Assembly (NCBI GenBank): GCA_002324875.1
Contig: NTJG01000005.1
Span: forward strand, 62,001-126,000
Direction: 5' to 3'
Length of the DNA stretch: 64,000 bases
Source of the DNA: Lysobacteraceae bacterium NML93-0793
GTDB taxonomy: Bacteria > Pseudomonadota > Gammaproteobacteria > Xanthomonadales > Xanthomonadaceae
Shown: positions 54,731 to 64,000 of the stretch, piece after piece
Layout: each line of letters starts with the position of its first letter
Position numbering within the stretch: position 1 is the stretch's first letter
Made by a program: the position numbers and the translations under genes
The notes under the pieces: model-generated
Seen by the model: the letters and a program-made list of their open reading frames with translations, nothing else
What the model was told of the DNA's origin: nothing
Databases searched by the model: none

Positions 54731-56643
54731 GCGTCGGGCACGACTTCGCCGGCGTGCCAGCGCGGCAGCACCGACAGCAGCGCGCCCTCGCTCACCAGAC
54801 GCACGGCCGCCGCGACTTCACCGTCGAGGGCACGGTCCCGATCAAGAAACGCAATGGCCTCGCGAATGCGCGCATGGGCCGCCGCGACCACGTCGCCGGG
54901 ACGGAACGCCTCGCAGGCGGCCAGTTCGGCGCGCAGGCCCTCGACCTCGTCGTCGAATGTCGTGCGCGTCGCGCCATCGGCCGGCGGGCCACCCTGCACC
55001 TTGGCGGCCAACGCCATCGCGTCGCCGCGCCGGGCCAGATCGCGCGCGGCGTTGATCATGTCGGTGCGCAGATCCAGCGCCTGCGCGGCCGTGTACAGCT
55101 CCAGCGCCAGCACCTTGCCGAGATCCTCGGCCATCGACAGCACGTGACGCGCCTCGTTGGTGCCCATCGACACATGGTCTTCGGCGTTCGCGCTCGTCGG
55201 GATCGAGTAGACGCTGGCCGGATGCGCGCGCGTGGCGAGATCGTTGACGATGGCCGCGGCGGTGTACTGCACGATCATGTAGCCCGATTCGGTGGCGTCC
55301 TCGTTGCCGATCAGGAACGCCGGCAGGCCGTCGTTGGTGGCCGGATCGACCAGCTTGTTGAGACGGCGCTCGGAAATCGACGCCAGCACCGGAATCGCGG
55401 CCTTGACGTAGCTCATCGCCAGCGCGAGCGGCATGCCGTGGAAATGGCCGGCGGAGATCACCTGCTCCTCGACGTGCTCGGCCGCGCGCTCGGGAAACAC
55501 CAGCGGGTTGTCGGTGACCGCGTTGAGTTCGATCTCGAACACACGCTTGGCCTGCTCCACCGCATCGCGCACGGCGCCGTGCACCTGCGGGATGCAACGC
55601 AGCGAGTAGCTGTCCTGCGGCTGGTGCTTCTTGCCGCCGCGGAACGGGCGGAAGCGTGTATAGAACTTTTCGCGGCCGTGGCGCTGGTCGCTCGGCACCC
55701 AGTCCCAGCCGATGTCGAAGCGCAAGGCCTGCGCCTCCGGCGTGTCCCAGCTGCCCGGCAGCCACGGGCGGAAGCGCGGCACGAGGTGGTAGGGAATGTC
55801 GGCGAGCGTGGAGCCGTCGAGCAGTTCGCGCAGGTGCGCCGCCACCTCGACCTGGCCCGGATGCGGGCGCAAGGCATGCACGTCGGCATCGAACGCGCCG
55901 AGCCGCCCGGCGAACGCGTCGATGGTCATCGCCGCGGCGAGATCGGCCGTATCGAGCAGCGCATCCAGCTTCTGCAGGGCCAGCACGCCGGTGGCCAGCA
56001 TCTGCGCGGTGCCGTTGTTGAGCGCCAGGCCTTCCTTGTACGACAGCGTCACAGGTTCGAGCCCCGCCCGCTTCAGCGCTTCGGCGCCCGGCATCCGCTC
56101 GCCGTCGACGAAGGCCTCGCCGCCGCCGAGCAGCACGATCGCCAGATGCGACAGCGGCGCGAGGTCGCCGGAGGCGCCCACCGAACCCAGTGCCGGCACC
56201 ACCGGCACGATGCCGGAGTTCAGCAGCGCGGTCAGCGCCTGCAGCGTCGAAACCCGGATCCCGGAATGACCCCGCAGCAGCGTGTTGATGCGGATGCACA
56301 GCATCGCCCGGACCACGTCGGCGGCCAGCGGCTCGCCGACGCAGACCGCATGCGTGACGATCAGATTGACCTGCAGTTCCTCGTGCAGCGAGCGGCCCGA
56401 AGGCTGCGCACCCGGGAGGTCGTCGCGCAGCGGACGCGCGCCGAGCAGCCGGTCGGCATTGCTGCCGAAGCCGGTCGACACGCCGTAGATCGGTTCCTCG
56501 CGGCGCACCTGTTCGGCGAGGAAGTCGGCGGCGCGGGCCACGGCCTGCAGCGCGCCCTCGTCCAGATCGACCGGCGCGCCGTGCGCCACCATCACGAGAT
56601 GGGCGCGACTCAGCGAGCGGCCGTCGAGGCGGATGGATTTCAT
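54727..56643 (-). CDS. MIO-dependent aromatic amino acid ammonia-lyase, HAL-like
   Basis: 638 residues, well above the ~510 of ordinary histidine ammonia-lyase. The Ala157-Ser158-Gly159 triad that forms the MIO cofactor is intact (GSVGASGDLAPLSHLA), as are YGVSTGFG with the catalytic Tyr and QDSYSLRCIPQVHG. The selectivity position is T97-H98, close to the Ser-His of histidine ammonia-lyases. Extra sequence lies before QDSYSLRC (~55 residues, containing WLPGSWDTPEAQALRFDIG) and near the C-terminus (~50 residues). No hut genes are adjacent; it sits downstream of hisS and a lipoprotein gene with start/stop overlaps. Substrate uncertain. Confidence 0.82.
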   Translation of the reverse strand: MKSIRLDGRSLSRAHLVMVAHGAPVDLDEGALQAVARAADFLAEQVRREEPIYGVSTGFGSNADRLLGARPLRDDLPGAQPSGRSLHEELQVNLIVTHAVCVGEPLAADVVRAMLCIRINTLLRGHSGIRVSTLQALTALLNSGIVPVVPALGSVGASGDLAPLSHLAIVLLGGGEAFVDGERMPGAEALKRAGLEPVTLSYKEGLALNNGTAQMLATGVLALQKLDALLDTADLAAAMTIDAFAGRLGAFDADVHALRPHPGQVEVAAHLRELLDGSTLADIPYHLVPRFRPWLPGSWDTPEAQALRFDIGWDWVPSDQRHGREKFYTRFRPFRGGKKHQPQDSYSLRCIPQVHGAVRDAVEQAKRVFEIELNAVTDNPLVFPERAAEHVEEQVISAGHFHGMPLALAMSYVKAAIPVLASISERRLNKLVDPATNDGLPAFLIGNEDATESGYMIVQYTAAAIVNDLATRAHPASVYSIPTSANAEDHVSMGTNEARHVLSMAEDLGKVLALELYTAAQALDLRTDMINAARDLARRGDAMALAAKVQGGPPADGATRTTFDDEVEGLRAELAACEAFRPGDVVAAAHARIREAIAFLDRDRALDGEVAAAVRLVSEGALLSVLPRWHAGEVVPDA

Positions 56644-56957
56644 CGGGTGGACTCCATGCAGGTCACGGTCGTGGTGACGCGGGCGGCGGGACACTCGTCG
56701 AACACGCTGCCGCGGGTACCGAGAAACAGGGTGGCGGTGTCGTCGAGGCGATGGCCGCCACGACAACGGCGTTCGGCCTCGGCCACGATGTCGGCCAACG
56801 CCGCGGACGCATCACCGGAGGCGTCGCACTGCACGCTGTCGACGTGGTAGACACCGGGCATGACGCGTTTGAAGCGGGTCTCGAACGGCGAACAGGCCAC
56901 CAGCGACAGAATGATCGGCAGCGACAGGGCGGCACGCCCCGACGAGCGCAACGTCAT
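56640..56957 (-). CDS. Small lipoprotein of unknown function
   Basis: 105 residues with a lipoprotein signal ([12 protein letters not shown], Cys near residue 22). The mature part has four further Cys residues ([29 protein letters not shown]), possibly two disulphides. The ATG at 56957 overlaps the hisS stop and its TGA overlaps the ammonia-lyase ATG, so it is coupled to both. Family not recognised. Confidence 0.65.
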   Translation of the reverse strand: MTLRSSGRAALSLPIILSLVACSPFETRFKRVMPGVYHVDSVQCDASGDASAALADIVAEAERRCRGGHRLDDTATLFLGTRGSVFDECPAARVTTTVTCMESTR

Positions 56958-58339
56958 CGCATCGCCTGCCACTGCTCACGCTCGACCAGCAGCGTGCGCG
57001 GCAGGTCGTCGTCGGCCACCTCGAACTGCTCGCCGCGGCGCAGATCCTTGACCGCGACCACGCCCTTGGCGATCTCGTCCTCGCCGCGGATCACGACGAA
57101 GCGGATGCCGGCGCGATCCGCGTACTGCATCTGCTTGGCGAGCTTGCGGGGTTCGAGCTGGGTCTCGACGTTGAGGCCGGCGCCGCGCAGCCGCTGTGAC
57201 AGCGCCAGCGCGTCGGGCAGCGAGGCGTCGTCCATCAGCGTGACCAGCACGTCGACCGAACTGTCGGCCGTCGCGATGAGCCCGGCGTCGCGCAGCTGCC
57301 AGAACAGGCGCGTCAGGCCGATCGAAATGCCGACACCGGGCAGCTTCGACTTCGTGTAGTGGCTGGCGAGGTTGTCGTAGCGGCCGCCCGAGCAGATCGA
57401 ACCGATCTGCGGGTGCGCGTCGAGAACCGTCTCGTAGACCATGCCGGTGTAGTAATCGAGACCACGCGCGATCGAGAGGTTCAGCGCGTAGCGCGATTCC
57501 GGTACGCCGAGCGCGCGCAGCTGGTTGAGCAGGTCGCGCAGTTCGTTGCGGCCCTCCTCGAACAAGGCAGTGCCGGCGCCGAGCGCATCGAGCTTCGCCA
57601 GCGCGTCGTCGTGGCCGGTCGAGCGCACGCGCGAGAACGCCAGCAGGCGGTCGGCGACCTCGCCGGACAGACCGAAGTCCTCGCCGGTCAGCGTGGCGCG
57701 CACGGCGTCCTCGCCGCGCTTGTCGAGCTTGTCGATCTCGCGCAGCACGGTCATCTGGTGCGCATCGTCGATGCCCTGCCCTTCGAAATAACCGCGCAGC
57801 AGCTTGCGATGGTTGAGCTGGATCGTGAATTCGCCGATGTCGAGCGCGGCGAACACGGCGCTGATCACCGCCGGCACTTCGGCGTCGTAACGCGGCGACA
57901 GACTGTCCTTGCCGATGACGTCGATGTCGCACTGGTAGAACTCGCGGAAGCGGCCGCGCTGCGCACGCTCGCCGCGGTAGACGCGCTGCATCTGGTAGCG
58001 GCGGAACGGGAACGCGAGATCGTGCTCGTGCTCGGCGACGTAGCGCGCCAGCGGCACGGTCAGGTCGAAGCGCAGCGCCAGCTCGGGCAGGCCGTCGCTC
58101 TGCCCGGCTTCGGACGACTTGGCCAGCGCGCCGGTCGACTGCACGAAGTACACCTGACGCTCGGTCTCGCCACCGGATTTGGTCAGCAGCGTCTCCGACA
58201 GCTCGAACACCGGTGTCTCGATCGGCAGGAATCCGAAGCCCTCGAACGTGCGGCGGATCGTGTCCAGCATGCGCTGGAAGGCGATCTGGTCGCGCGGCAA
58301 CAGTTCCATGATGCCGGGCGGCGTCCGGGGCTTGATCAT
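56954..58339 (-). CDS. hisS: Histidyl-tRNA synthetase
   Basis: 461-residue class II synthetase. Motif 1 region in [35 protein letters not shown], motif 2 in [26 protein letters not shown], the histidine-A box [13 protein letters not shown] and motif 3 in [13 protein letters not shown], then the anticodon-binding domain. The ATG at 58339 gives MIKPRTPPG; the frame upstream lacks family support. Confidence 0.97.
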   Translation of the reverse strand: MIKPRTPPGIMELLPRDQIAFQRMLDTIRRTFEGFGFLPIETPVFELSETLLTKSGGETERQVYFVQSTGALAKSSEAGQSDGLPELALRFDLTVPLARYVAEHEHDLAFPFRRYQMQRVYRGERAQRGRFREFYQCDIDVIGKDSLSPRYDAEVPAVISAVFAALDIGEFTIQLNHRKLLRGYFEGQGIDDAHQMTVLREIDKLDKRGEDAVRATLTGEDFGLSGEVADRLLAFSRVRSTGHDDALAKLDALGAGTALFEEGRNELRDLLNQLRALGVPESRYALNLSIARGLDYYTGMVYETVLDAHPQIGSICSGGRYDNLASHYTKSKLPGVGISIGLTRLFWQLRDAGLIATADSSVDVLVTLMDDASLPDALALSQRLRGAGLNVETQLEPRKLAKQMQYADRAGIRFVVIRGEDEIAKGVVAVKDLRRGEQFEVADDDLPRTLLVEREQWQAMR

Positions 58340-58476
58340 GCGGGCAGGCTCGTGTCGTGAAGCGGATTGAGGCGGCCATTCTAATGCGTCCCTATCCGGC
58401 ACAGCGGCTGGCCCGGATTCCCTGTCGGACCGCGCGCGGGGCGTACCGGGTGAAGCTCTCGCGCGCCAGGGCGCTG

Positions 58477-60174
58477 TTACGCGGGCGTTTCCGGGCGCGG
58501 ATCGCTGTGCAGGCGGCCATCGCGCAACCACAGATGCCGGTCGACGACGCCCTCGGGCAGCACACCGTGGGTGATCAGCAGCAGACTGCGGTCGCCGAGC
58601 AGCGCCGGCAGCTCGCGCAGCAGCGCATCCGCGGTGTCCTGGTCCAGACCTTCGGTGGGTTCGTCGAGCACCACCAGCCGTGCTTCGCGCAGCAGCGCAC
58701 GCGCGAGCGCGAGGCGGCGCGCCTGACCGGCCGACATCGTGACCCCGGCCTCGCCCACCCAGGCGTCGAGCCCGCCGATGCGCTCGGCCCAGCCCTTGAG
58801 CCGCACCTGGGCCAGCGCGGCCCACAGCCGTTCATCGTCGGCGTCCGGCGCGCCCAGGCCGAGGTTGTCCCGCACCCGCCCGGCGAACACCGGCGCGTTC
58901 TGCGGCAGCCAGCCGACCCGCGCGAACCAGTCCTGCGCGCGCATCGCACGCAGATCCACGCCGCCGAAAGCGAGTGCGCCGGCATCCGGCTCGGCGCTGC
59001 GCAGCAGCAGCGCGGTCAGCGTCGACTTGCCGGCGCCGCTGTCGCCGCTGATCGCCACCCGCTCACCCGGCGCGATGCGCAGGTCCAGCCCCGACAGCAC
59101 CGGTCGCGCGCCCGGAGCCCAGGCAAAGTCGACGCCCTCGAACACCAGCGCGCCGGTCGCCGGGACCGCCTGCGGCGTCGCGGGATCCACGACTGACGGC
59201 TCCGCGCCGGCCACGGCGTCCAGTCGCTGGATCGAGGCCCGCGCCGCGGTCAGCGCCTGCCAGGCCAGGCCGGCGCCGGCCCAGGCCTCGAACAGGCCGA
59301 TCGCAATGAAAAACAGCGCGGCCGCATGCGCGGGCGACAGGGTGCCCCCGGTCGCGGCTGAAATCGCGATCCACGCGATCGCCACCAGACCGGCGGAGCT
59401 GACCAGCCCATGCCAGAGTCCGCCATCGGCGAGCTGACGCCGGCGCGCACGTTCGAATACGGCGATGTCATGGCCGTCGGCGTCCACCCGCGCCAGCCAG
59501 GCCGCCTCGGCGCCCAGTGCCGCCAGATCCGCATGGCCTTCGTAGAGTTCGTGCAGGCGCGCGCGCAGGGCGGCGCGGCGCCGCGCACGCTCGGTTTCCT
59601 CGGCCGCGCGGCCGCGCGCCACGATCCACGGCACGCCGAGGCCGCTCGCCAGCGCAACGGCGGCCAGCACCGCGCCGCCGGGCGGATGCAGCCAGGTCGC
59701 GATGCCGATGCCGAGCACGCCCACCGTGCCCAGCGCCAGCAACGGCCCGGTCGCCCGCAGCAGCAGGCCGTCGACGGCGTCGATGTCGCCCATCAACCGC
59801 GCCAGCAGCTCGCCGGTGCGCAGCCGGCCGAGCTGGCCCGGGGTGAGGCGCAGTGCGCGGGCGAAGAACCAGCTGCGCAGGTCGCGCGCGATGCGCAGCA
59901 TCACGTCGTGTCCGAGCAGCTTTTCCAGATAGCGCGAGACGATGCGCGCCAGCGTCAGCCCGCGGATGCCGGCCGAGGGCGTGAAGAAATTGAAGCTGCC
60001 CAGCGTGCCGTAGGTCAGCGCCGCGGCGGTCAGAAACCCACCCGACACGCCGAGCAGGCCGACGCCCGCGATCAGCGTGGTCGCCAGCAGCGCGATCGCC
60101 AGCAGCACCCTGCGGCGATGCCGGCGCAGCAGCATGCGCGTGCTGCCGATGTGCTGATCGAGCGGCGCGCTCAT
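58477..60174 (-). CDS. cydC: Cysteine/glutathione ABC exporter subunit CydC
   Basis: 565 residues: six transmembrane helices and an ATP-binding domain. Walker [10 protein letters not shown], Walker [13 protein letters not shown]; the signature reads [15 protein letters not shown], slightly off the LSGGQ consensus as often in CydC. With CydD it exports cysteine/glutathione to the periplasm for cytochrome bd and c-type cytochrome assembly. The ATG at 60174 overlaps the cydD stop. No cydAB is in the window. Confidence 0.92.
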   Translation of the reverse strand: MSAPLDQHIGSTRMLLRRHRRRVLLAIALLATTLIAGVGLLGVSGGFLTAAALTYGTLGSFNFFTPSAGIRGLTLARIVSRYLEKLLGHDVMLRIARDLRSWFFARALRLTPGQLGRLRTGELLARLMGDIDAVDGLLLRATGPLLALGTVGVLGIGIATWLHPPGGAVLAAVALASGLGVPWIVARGRAAEETERARRRAALRARLHELYEGHADLAALGAEAAWLARVDADGHDIAVFERARRRQLADGGLWHGLVSSAGLVAIAWIAISAATGGTLSPAHAAALFFIAIGLFEAWAGAGLAWQALTAARASIQRLDAVAGAEPSVVDPATPQAVPATGALVFEGVDFAWAPGARPVLSGLDLRIAPGERVAISGDSGAGKSTLTALLLRSAEPDAGALAFGGVDLRAMRAQDWFARVGWLPQNAPVFAGRVRDNLGLGAPDADDERLWAALAQVRLKGWAERIGGLDAWVGEAGVTMSAGQARRLALARALLREARLVVLDEPTEGLDQDTADALLRELPALLGDRSLLLITHGVLPEGVVDRHLWLRDGRLHSDPRPETPA

Positions 60175-61868
60175 CGCGACGCTCCCGATGCCGGAATGCG
60201 CCAGACCGCATCGGCCCAACGCATCACCGCGTCGCTGTGGGTCGCCACGACGACCGTGCAGTCGTCGAGATGCGCGGCGAGCGCGTCGAGCAGCGCGGCC
60301 TCGGTCTGCGGATCGAGGAAGGCCGTGGGTTCGTCGAGCAGCAGCAATTGCGGACGACGCAGCAGCGCGCGGGCCAGCGCCACGCGACGCGCCTCGCCAC
60401 CGGACAGGCCGAAGCCGCGCTCGCCGATCACGGTCTCCAGTCCGTCGGGCAGACGCTCGACGAAGCGCATCACCTGGGCGACGCGCGCGGCCGCCTCGAT
60501 CGCCTCGTGGCTCGCCTCCGGCGCACCCAGCCGCAGGTTGTCGGCGATGCTGCCGTGGAACAGCCACGGCCGCTGCCCGGCGAGCGCGATGCGCGTCTGC
60601 GGCGGCAGCGCGACGCGCCCCTGCTCGGGCGTCAGCCAGCCCGCCAGCGCATCGAGCAGCGTGCTCTTGCCCGCGCCGCTGGGGCCGACCAGGGCCAGCC
60701 GCGTGCCGGCCGGCACATCGAACGACACGTCGCGCAGCACCGGCGCGGCTGCGCCGGGATGACGCAACGTCACCGCTTCCAGGCGCACGGCAGGCGCGGC
60801 CTGGGATGGTGCGGTGGCCTGCGCCGACGCGGCATCCTCGCGTACAGGCAAGGCGCCGAACGTGGCCTCGATCTCGGCCACCGCGGCCAAGGCGTTCGCA
60901 CGGTCGTGGTAATGCGCGGCGAGCCGCCGCATCGGCGCGTAGAACTCCGGCGCCAGCAGCAGGCAGAACAGGCCGGTCGACAGCGACAGCGGCGTGCCGC
61001 GCAGGTCGAGCATGCCCAGGTAGGTGAAGCCGAAATACACCGCGACCAGCGCCACGCTGACCGACGCGAAGAACTCCAGCACCGCCGATGACAGGAACGC
61101 GATGCGCAGCACGCGCAGGCTGCGCTCGCGGATGGTTTCGGTGGCGGCGCCGACCTGGGCCAGCTCCGCCTCGCCCTGGCCGTAAACACGGATCAGATCG
61201 AGCCCGCGCAGACGATCGGTGAAATGCGCACCCGCACGCGCGAGGGCCGACAGCTGGCGTCGCCCGGCGGTTTCGGCGCCCATGCCGATCAGCATCATGA
61301 ACACCGGCGCCAGCGGCGCGGTCAGCAGCAGCACCAGGCCGACGATCCAGTCGGCGGCGAAGACCGCGGCCAGCAGCACCACCGGCACGCAGGCCACTTC
61401 GGCCCGCGCCACCAGGTAGCCGCTGTAGTACGGCGCGGTGGCATCCACGTGCCCGGTCGACAGCGCCACCAGCGCGCCGCTGCGCTGGCTGCGCAGCCAT
61501 ACCGGTCCGCGTGCGATCGCCGCGCGCGCGAGATCCGTGCGCATGCGCCCGATCGTGGTTTCGACGGCATCGGCCGAGGCCCGCTGCCCCCACCAGCCCA
61601 GCAGCACGCGCAGCAACAGCGCCGCGCCGAGCAGCGCCAGCGGGCGCGGCAATGCCTCTAGGCCACCGGCGGAGAACAGCACCGCGTCGAAGCCCCAGGC
61701 GATCGCCGCGGCCTGCGGCACCCACAGCCAGCCGGCGAGCACCTGGCAGGCCACCGCCACGCGATGACGCGGACGCGCCTCGACGAGCTGCGCATCGAGC
61801 CAGCGCGAGCGGAGGCGTCGCTGCGGACCGGCGGGGTCCGCGCCGGGCGTGGGCGAGGGCGAGGTCAT
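60171..61868 (-). CDS. cydD: Cysteine/glutathione ABC exporter subunit CydD
   Basis: 565 residues: six transmembrane helices, then an ABC domain with Walker A GPSGAGKST, signature LSGGEARRVALARAL and Walker B LLLLDEPTAFLD. Helix 3-4 and FTYLGMLDLRGTPLSLSTGLFCLLLAPEFYAPMRRL are CydD-like. I chose the ATG at 61868; an ATG at 61913 would add 15 residues, and neither has a clear ribosome binding site. Forms a heterodimer with CydC. Confidence 0.92.
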   Translation of the reverse strand: MTSPSPTPGADPAGPQRRLRSRWLDAQLVEARPRHRVAVACQVLAGWLWVPQAAAIAWGFDAVLFSAGGLEALPRPLALLGAALLLRVLLGWWGQRASADAVETTIGRMRTDLARAAIARGPVWLRSQRSGALVALSTGHVDATAPYYSGYLVARAEVACVPVVLLAAVFAADWIVGLVLLLTAPLAPVFMMLIGMGAETAGRRQLSALARAGAHFTDRLRGLDLIRVYGQGEAELAQVGAATETIRERSLRVLRIAFLSSAVLEFFASVSVALVAVYFGFTYLGMLDLRGTPLSLSTGLFCLLLAPEFYAPMRRLAAHYHDRANALAAVAEIEATFGALPVREDAASAQATAPSQAAPAVRLEAVTLRHPGAAAPVLRDVSFDVPAGTRLALVGPSGAGKSTLLDALAGWLTPEQGRVALPPQTRIALAGQRPWLFHGSIADNLRLGAPEASHEAIEAAARVAQVMRFVERLPDGLETVIGERGFGLSGGEARRVALARALLRRPQLLLLDEPTAFLDPQTEAALLDALAAHLDDCTVVVATHSDAVMRWADAVWRIPASGASR

Positions 61869-62060
61869 GAAACGGAACGGGTCTGCTTTGGTGGGAACAA
61901 CCGCATCGCCCATGGCGGCATCGCGACGCGTCCGCTAGTATCGCAGCCCGCCGCGCACACGACGCGGTCGACATCCGCCTTCGATGACGACCTGCACGTG
62001 TTCGACACGAACCTCTTGCCCTCGGGCTGAGGGCATCGGTAGAATGCGCGGCTCACCTGT

Positions 62061-62138
<78 letters not shown>

Positions 62139-62150
62139 CTGGTGACATCG

Positions 62151-62178
62151 AAACCGGCCATCTGGCCGGTTTTTTGTT
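62151..62178 (+). terminator. Rho-independent terminator of the tRNA-Pro gene
   Basis: The 10-bp stem AAACCGGCCA/TGGCCGGTTT (62151-62160 with 62163-62172) runs into TTTTTTGTTTT. It lies 14 bases after the CCA end of the tRNA and 45 bases before the transporter ATG. Confidence 0.9.
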
Positions 62179-62222
62179 TTCCGGGCCGTGCCCGCTCGCG
62201 GCGCCGCGGAGTGCAGCCCGCC

Positions 62223-63473
62223 ATGACCCCTTCGCCCACCGCCTCCCGTCCGCCCTCCGGCGCCGTGCGCGCGCTGGTGCTGCTGGGCGTCGTGCTGTCG
62301 GCGTTCAATCTGCGCACCGCGGTGACCTCGCTGACACCGTTGCTGGATCTGCTCGGCGCCACGTTCGGATTCGGCTCCACCACGGCCGGTGTGCTCGGCA
62401 TGCTGCCCACGGCGGCGTTCGCGGTGTTCGGCGTCACCACGCCGATGCTGGCGCGGCGGATCGGCATCGAACGCACCGCGCTGCTGGCGATGCTGCTCGC
62501 CGCCGCCGGGCTCGCGTTGCGTGCGCTGGCCGACGGGGTCGGCGTGCTGATGGCGGGCTCGATCGTCGCACTCGCCGGCATGGGCATCGGCAACGTGGTG
62601 CTGCCCCCCCTGGTCAAGCGCTATTTTCCGGCGCGCGTCGGCGCGGTCAGCACGCTGTACATCACGGTGCTTCAGCTGGGCACGATGCTTCCGGCGCTGG
62701 CGGCGGTGCCGCTCGCCGACGCGGTCGGCTGGCGCTTCGCGCTCGGTGCGTGGACGTTCGCCGCGGTGGCGGCCGCGCTGCCGTGGATCGGCCTGCTGCT
62801 GCTCGCGCGACGCGGCCTGCACGGGGCGCGTATCGACGGTCCGTCGACCGCCCTGCCCGGCGTGGCGATGCCGCAGGCCGGCCGCGCCTGGCGCTCGCCG
62901 GTGGCCTGGGGCATGGCCATGATGTTCGGCACCACGTCGCTGATCACGTATTCGATGTTCACCTGGCTGCCGATGTTGCTGACCGAGGCCGGCGCCTCGG
63001 CCGCGTTCGGCGGCACGATGCTCGCGGTGTTTTCGGCCTTCGGACTCGTCGGCGCACTGGCGATGCCGTCGATCGCGGTGCGCATGCGCAATCCCTTCGT
63101 CGTGGTCGCGCTGTGCGCGGCCTGCCACCTGATCGCCTTCAGCGGTCTGCTGCTGGCGCCACTGGCGGCACCGGCGTTGTGGGTGCTGCTGGTGGGCCTG
63201 GGCACCGGCACGTTTCCGCTGAGCCTGACCCTGATCAACCTGCGCTCGCGCACGCCGTCGGGCTCGGCGGCGCTGTCGGGGTTCATGCAGGGCGTGGGTT
63301 ACGCCTTCAGTTGCGCCGGCCCCTTGTTGTTCGGCGTGCTGCACGGCGCCACGGGCGGCTGGCAATGGCCGTTCGCGATGCTCTACGGCATGGTCGGCGT
63401 GCTGCTGTTCGGTGGCTGGATGGCCTGCCAGCCACGCGCGCTCGAGGATGGCTGGCACGCACGCGGGCCCTGA
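62223..63473 (+). CDS. MFS transporter, CynX/NimT (cyanate-type) family
   Basis: 416 residues with 12 transmembrane helices. LVLLGVVLSAFNLRTAVTSLTPLLDLLG at helix 1 and GNVVLPPLVKRYFPARVGAVSTLY at helix 4 are the blocks of the CynX/NimT/YycB group, named for cyanate and nitroimidazole handling; actual substrates are mostly unknown. The second half contains GTGTFPLSLTLINLRSRTPSGSAALSGFMQGVGY. The ATG at 62223 follows the tRNA terminator, so it needs its own promoter, not located here. Confidence 0.88.
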   Translation: MTPSPTASRPPSGAVRALVLLGVVLSAFNLRTAVTSLTPLLDLLGATFGFGSTTAGVLGMLPTAAFAVFGVTTPMLARRIGIERTALLAMLLAAAGLALRALADGVGVLMAGSIVALAGMGIGNVVLPPLVKRYFPARVGAVSTLYITVLQLGTMLPALAAVPLADAVGWRFALGAWTFAAVAAALPWIGLLLLARRGLHGARIDGPSTALPGVAMPQAGRAWRSPVAWGMAMMFGTTSLITYSMFTWLPMLLTEAGASAAFGGTMLAVFSAFGLVGALAMPSIAVRMRNPFVVVALCAACHLIAFSGLLLAPLAAPALWVLLVGLGTGTFPLSLTLINLRSRTPSGSAALSGFMQGVGYAFSCAGPLLFGVLHGATGGWQWPFAMLYGMVGVLLFGGWMACQPRALEDGWHARGP

Positions 63474-63709
63474 GGCCGGCATCCGTTCGAACGCGTCGGC
63501 GTTACCGCGCAGCACGTGGTGGCACGCAGTGGCGCAACCCTCGAGAGCGACCCGCCCCGTGGCGGGCGCTCGGGATTTCGCTGAACGCGCCGCTCAGGTC
63601 CGCGTGAGGACATGACCGAACTTTGACGTGCGTCACGTGAGGATGCGCGCCGTCGGGGAAGCGCAGGACGCGCGAATCGACATCGCCCGCCCTCCGGAAC
63701 TGCCGCCCC

Positions 63710-64000
63710 GTGCCTTCATCCCTGCTTCGCCGTGCCCCGCTTCCGCTCGTCCTAGCCGCGCTCCTGATGCCGCCCTCGATGCCGTTCGTGGCGATGGCAT
63801 CCGAGCCCGCGCCGGCCATCGCCCTGGAGGCCGCGCAGCGAACGCTGGCGCTCGAACCCGCCGACGACGAGGCGTTCCGCAGCCAGGTGCTGGCCCTCGA
63901 CGCCCTGGGCGCCTCGGCGCTGGCCGCCGAGCGCATGCGCCAGCGACCGCAGCTGTTCGCCGATCACGAGCGCGAGCGCATCGAGGGTGACGCCATCGCC
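63710..64000 (+). CDS. pgaA: Probable PgaA-type exopolysaccharide export porin, 3' truncated by window edge
   Basis: The frame opens with a GTG at 63710 and is still open at the window end (97 codons). It starts with a basic, hydrophobic signal peptide (LLRRAPLPLVLAALLMPPSMPFVAMASEP), then helical repeats with ALDALGASALAAERMRQRP and FADHERERIEGDAIA, the style of the TPR domain of poly-beta-1,6-GlcNAc porins (PgaA/HmsH). An in-frame TTG upstream is unlikely. TGACG-TG-CGTCA (63624-63635) in the upstream region may be an operator. The call is provisional because only the N-terminus is visible. Confidence 0.6.
   Translation, partial: MPSSLLRRAPLPLVLAALLMPPSMPFVAMASEPAPAIALEAAQRTLALEPADDEAFRSQVLALDALGASALAAERMRQRPQLFADHERERIEGDAIA

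Noticed and set aside
58477-61974. An apparent 1165-residue fusion of two ABC subunits
   Set aside because: The N-terminal half of that frame is the shifted translation of cydD. cydD and cydC are two genes in different frames with a four-base overlap.

Overview
The window looks like chromosome of a high-GC gammaproteobacterium of the Xanthomonadaceae/Lysobacteraceae (Lysobacter, Luteimonas or Xanthomonas relatives). This rests on about 70% GC, a bifunctional hisB in a hisGDCBHAFI(E) operon headed by a TrpR-like gene, a tryptophan/kynurenine degradation cluster, a RegB/RegA-like sensor pair next to ispG, and short palindromic interspersed repeats. It is inference; there is no rRNA in the window to confirm it. 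Almost all of it is ordinary core chromosome, with a few accessory patches.

Layout. 1-2.8 kb: the end of an M14 carboxypeptidase gene and two lipoprotein genes. 2.8-7.2 kb (minus): alr, dnaB and the rplI-rpsR-rpsF ribosomal operon, with DnaA boxes upstream of dnaB, a nested-hairpin repeat, a terminator and a candidate S6:S18 leader RNA. 7.6-8.9 kb: an MFS symporter. 9.1-14.2 kb: cyoABCD quinol oxidase followed by a SURF1 gene. 14.2-19.2 kb: an IscA-like protein, asnS, a GGGATTC repeat, two small unknown proteins, a PaiB-like protein, an SDR enzyme and a Nei glycosylase. 19.2-27.1 kb: a kynurenine catabolic cluster (aminomuconate-semialdehyde dehydrogenase, carbonic anhydrase, RidA-type deaminase, 3-hydroxyanthranilate dioxygenase, ACMS decarboxylase, a CHMI-type tautomerase, kynU, kmo), containing one small secreted-protein gene broken by an in-frame amber codon. 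27.1-37.2 kb: sbcB, two DUF proteins, a PAP2 phosphatase, ispG, the RegB/RegA-like pair, a PCu(A)C copper chaperone, a decayed TonB-dependent receptor and xseA. 37.7-40.8 kb: a thiamine-diphosphate enzyme of the acetolactate synthase family paired with an aldehyde dehydrogenase.

40.9-45.9 kb (minus) is the most unusual part. A gene at 43028-43786 encodes a tetrapyrrole-methylase-fold protein that matches the alpha-N-methyltransferase of borosin peptides. Next to it is a 76-residue ORF with a hydrophobic patch and an acidic tail, which looks like the substrate peptide of a 'split' borosin. A TPR-GGDEF diguanylate cyclase of locally lower GC overlaps its 3' end. A GNAT acetyltransferase and an M20 peptidase lie upstream.

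46.0-53.5 kb (minus) holds the histidine biosynthesis operon with tight start/stop overlaps, preceded by a TrpR-like repressor gene. A 24-bp palindrome very close to the enterobacterial trp operator overlaps its promoter. 53.7-58.3 kb: a TPR protein, a repeat element, and the hisS - lipoprotein - HAL-like ammonia-lyase - membrane protein run. 58.5-61.9 kb: cydDC. 62.1 kb: tRNA-Pro(CGG) and its terminator. 62.2-63.5 kb: a CynX/NimT-type transporter. The last 291 bases start a gene that probably encodes a PgaA-type exopolysaccharide porin and runs off the end.

Three diverged copies of one ~165-bp palindromic element (34.2, 37.3 and 54.2 kb) show a MITE-like repeat family in this genome.
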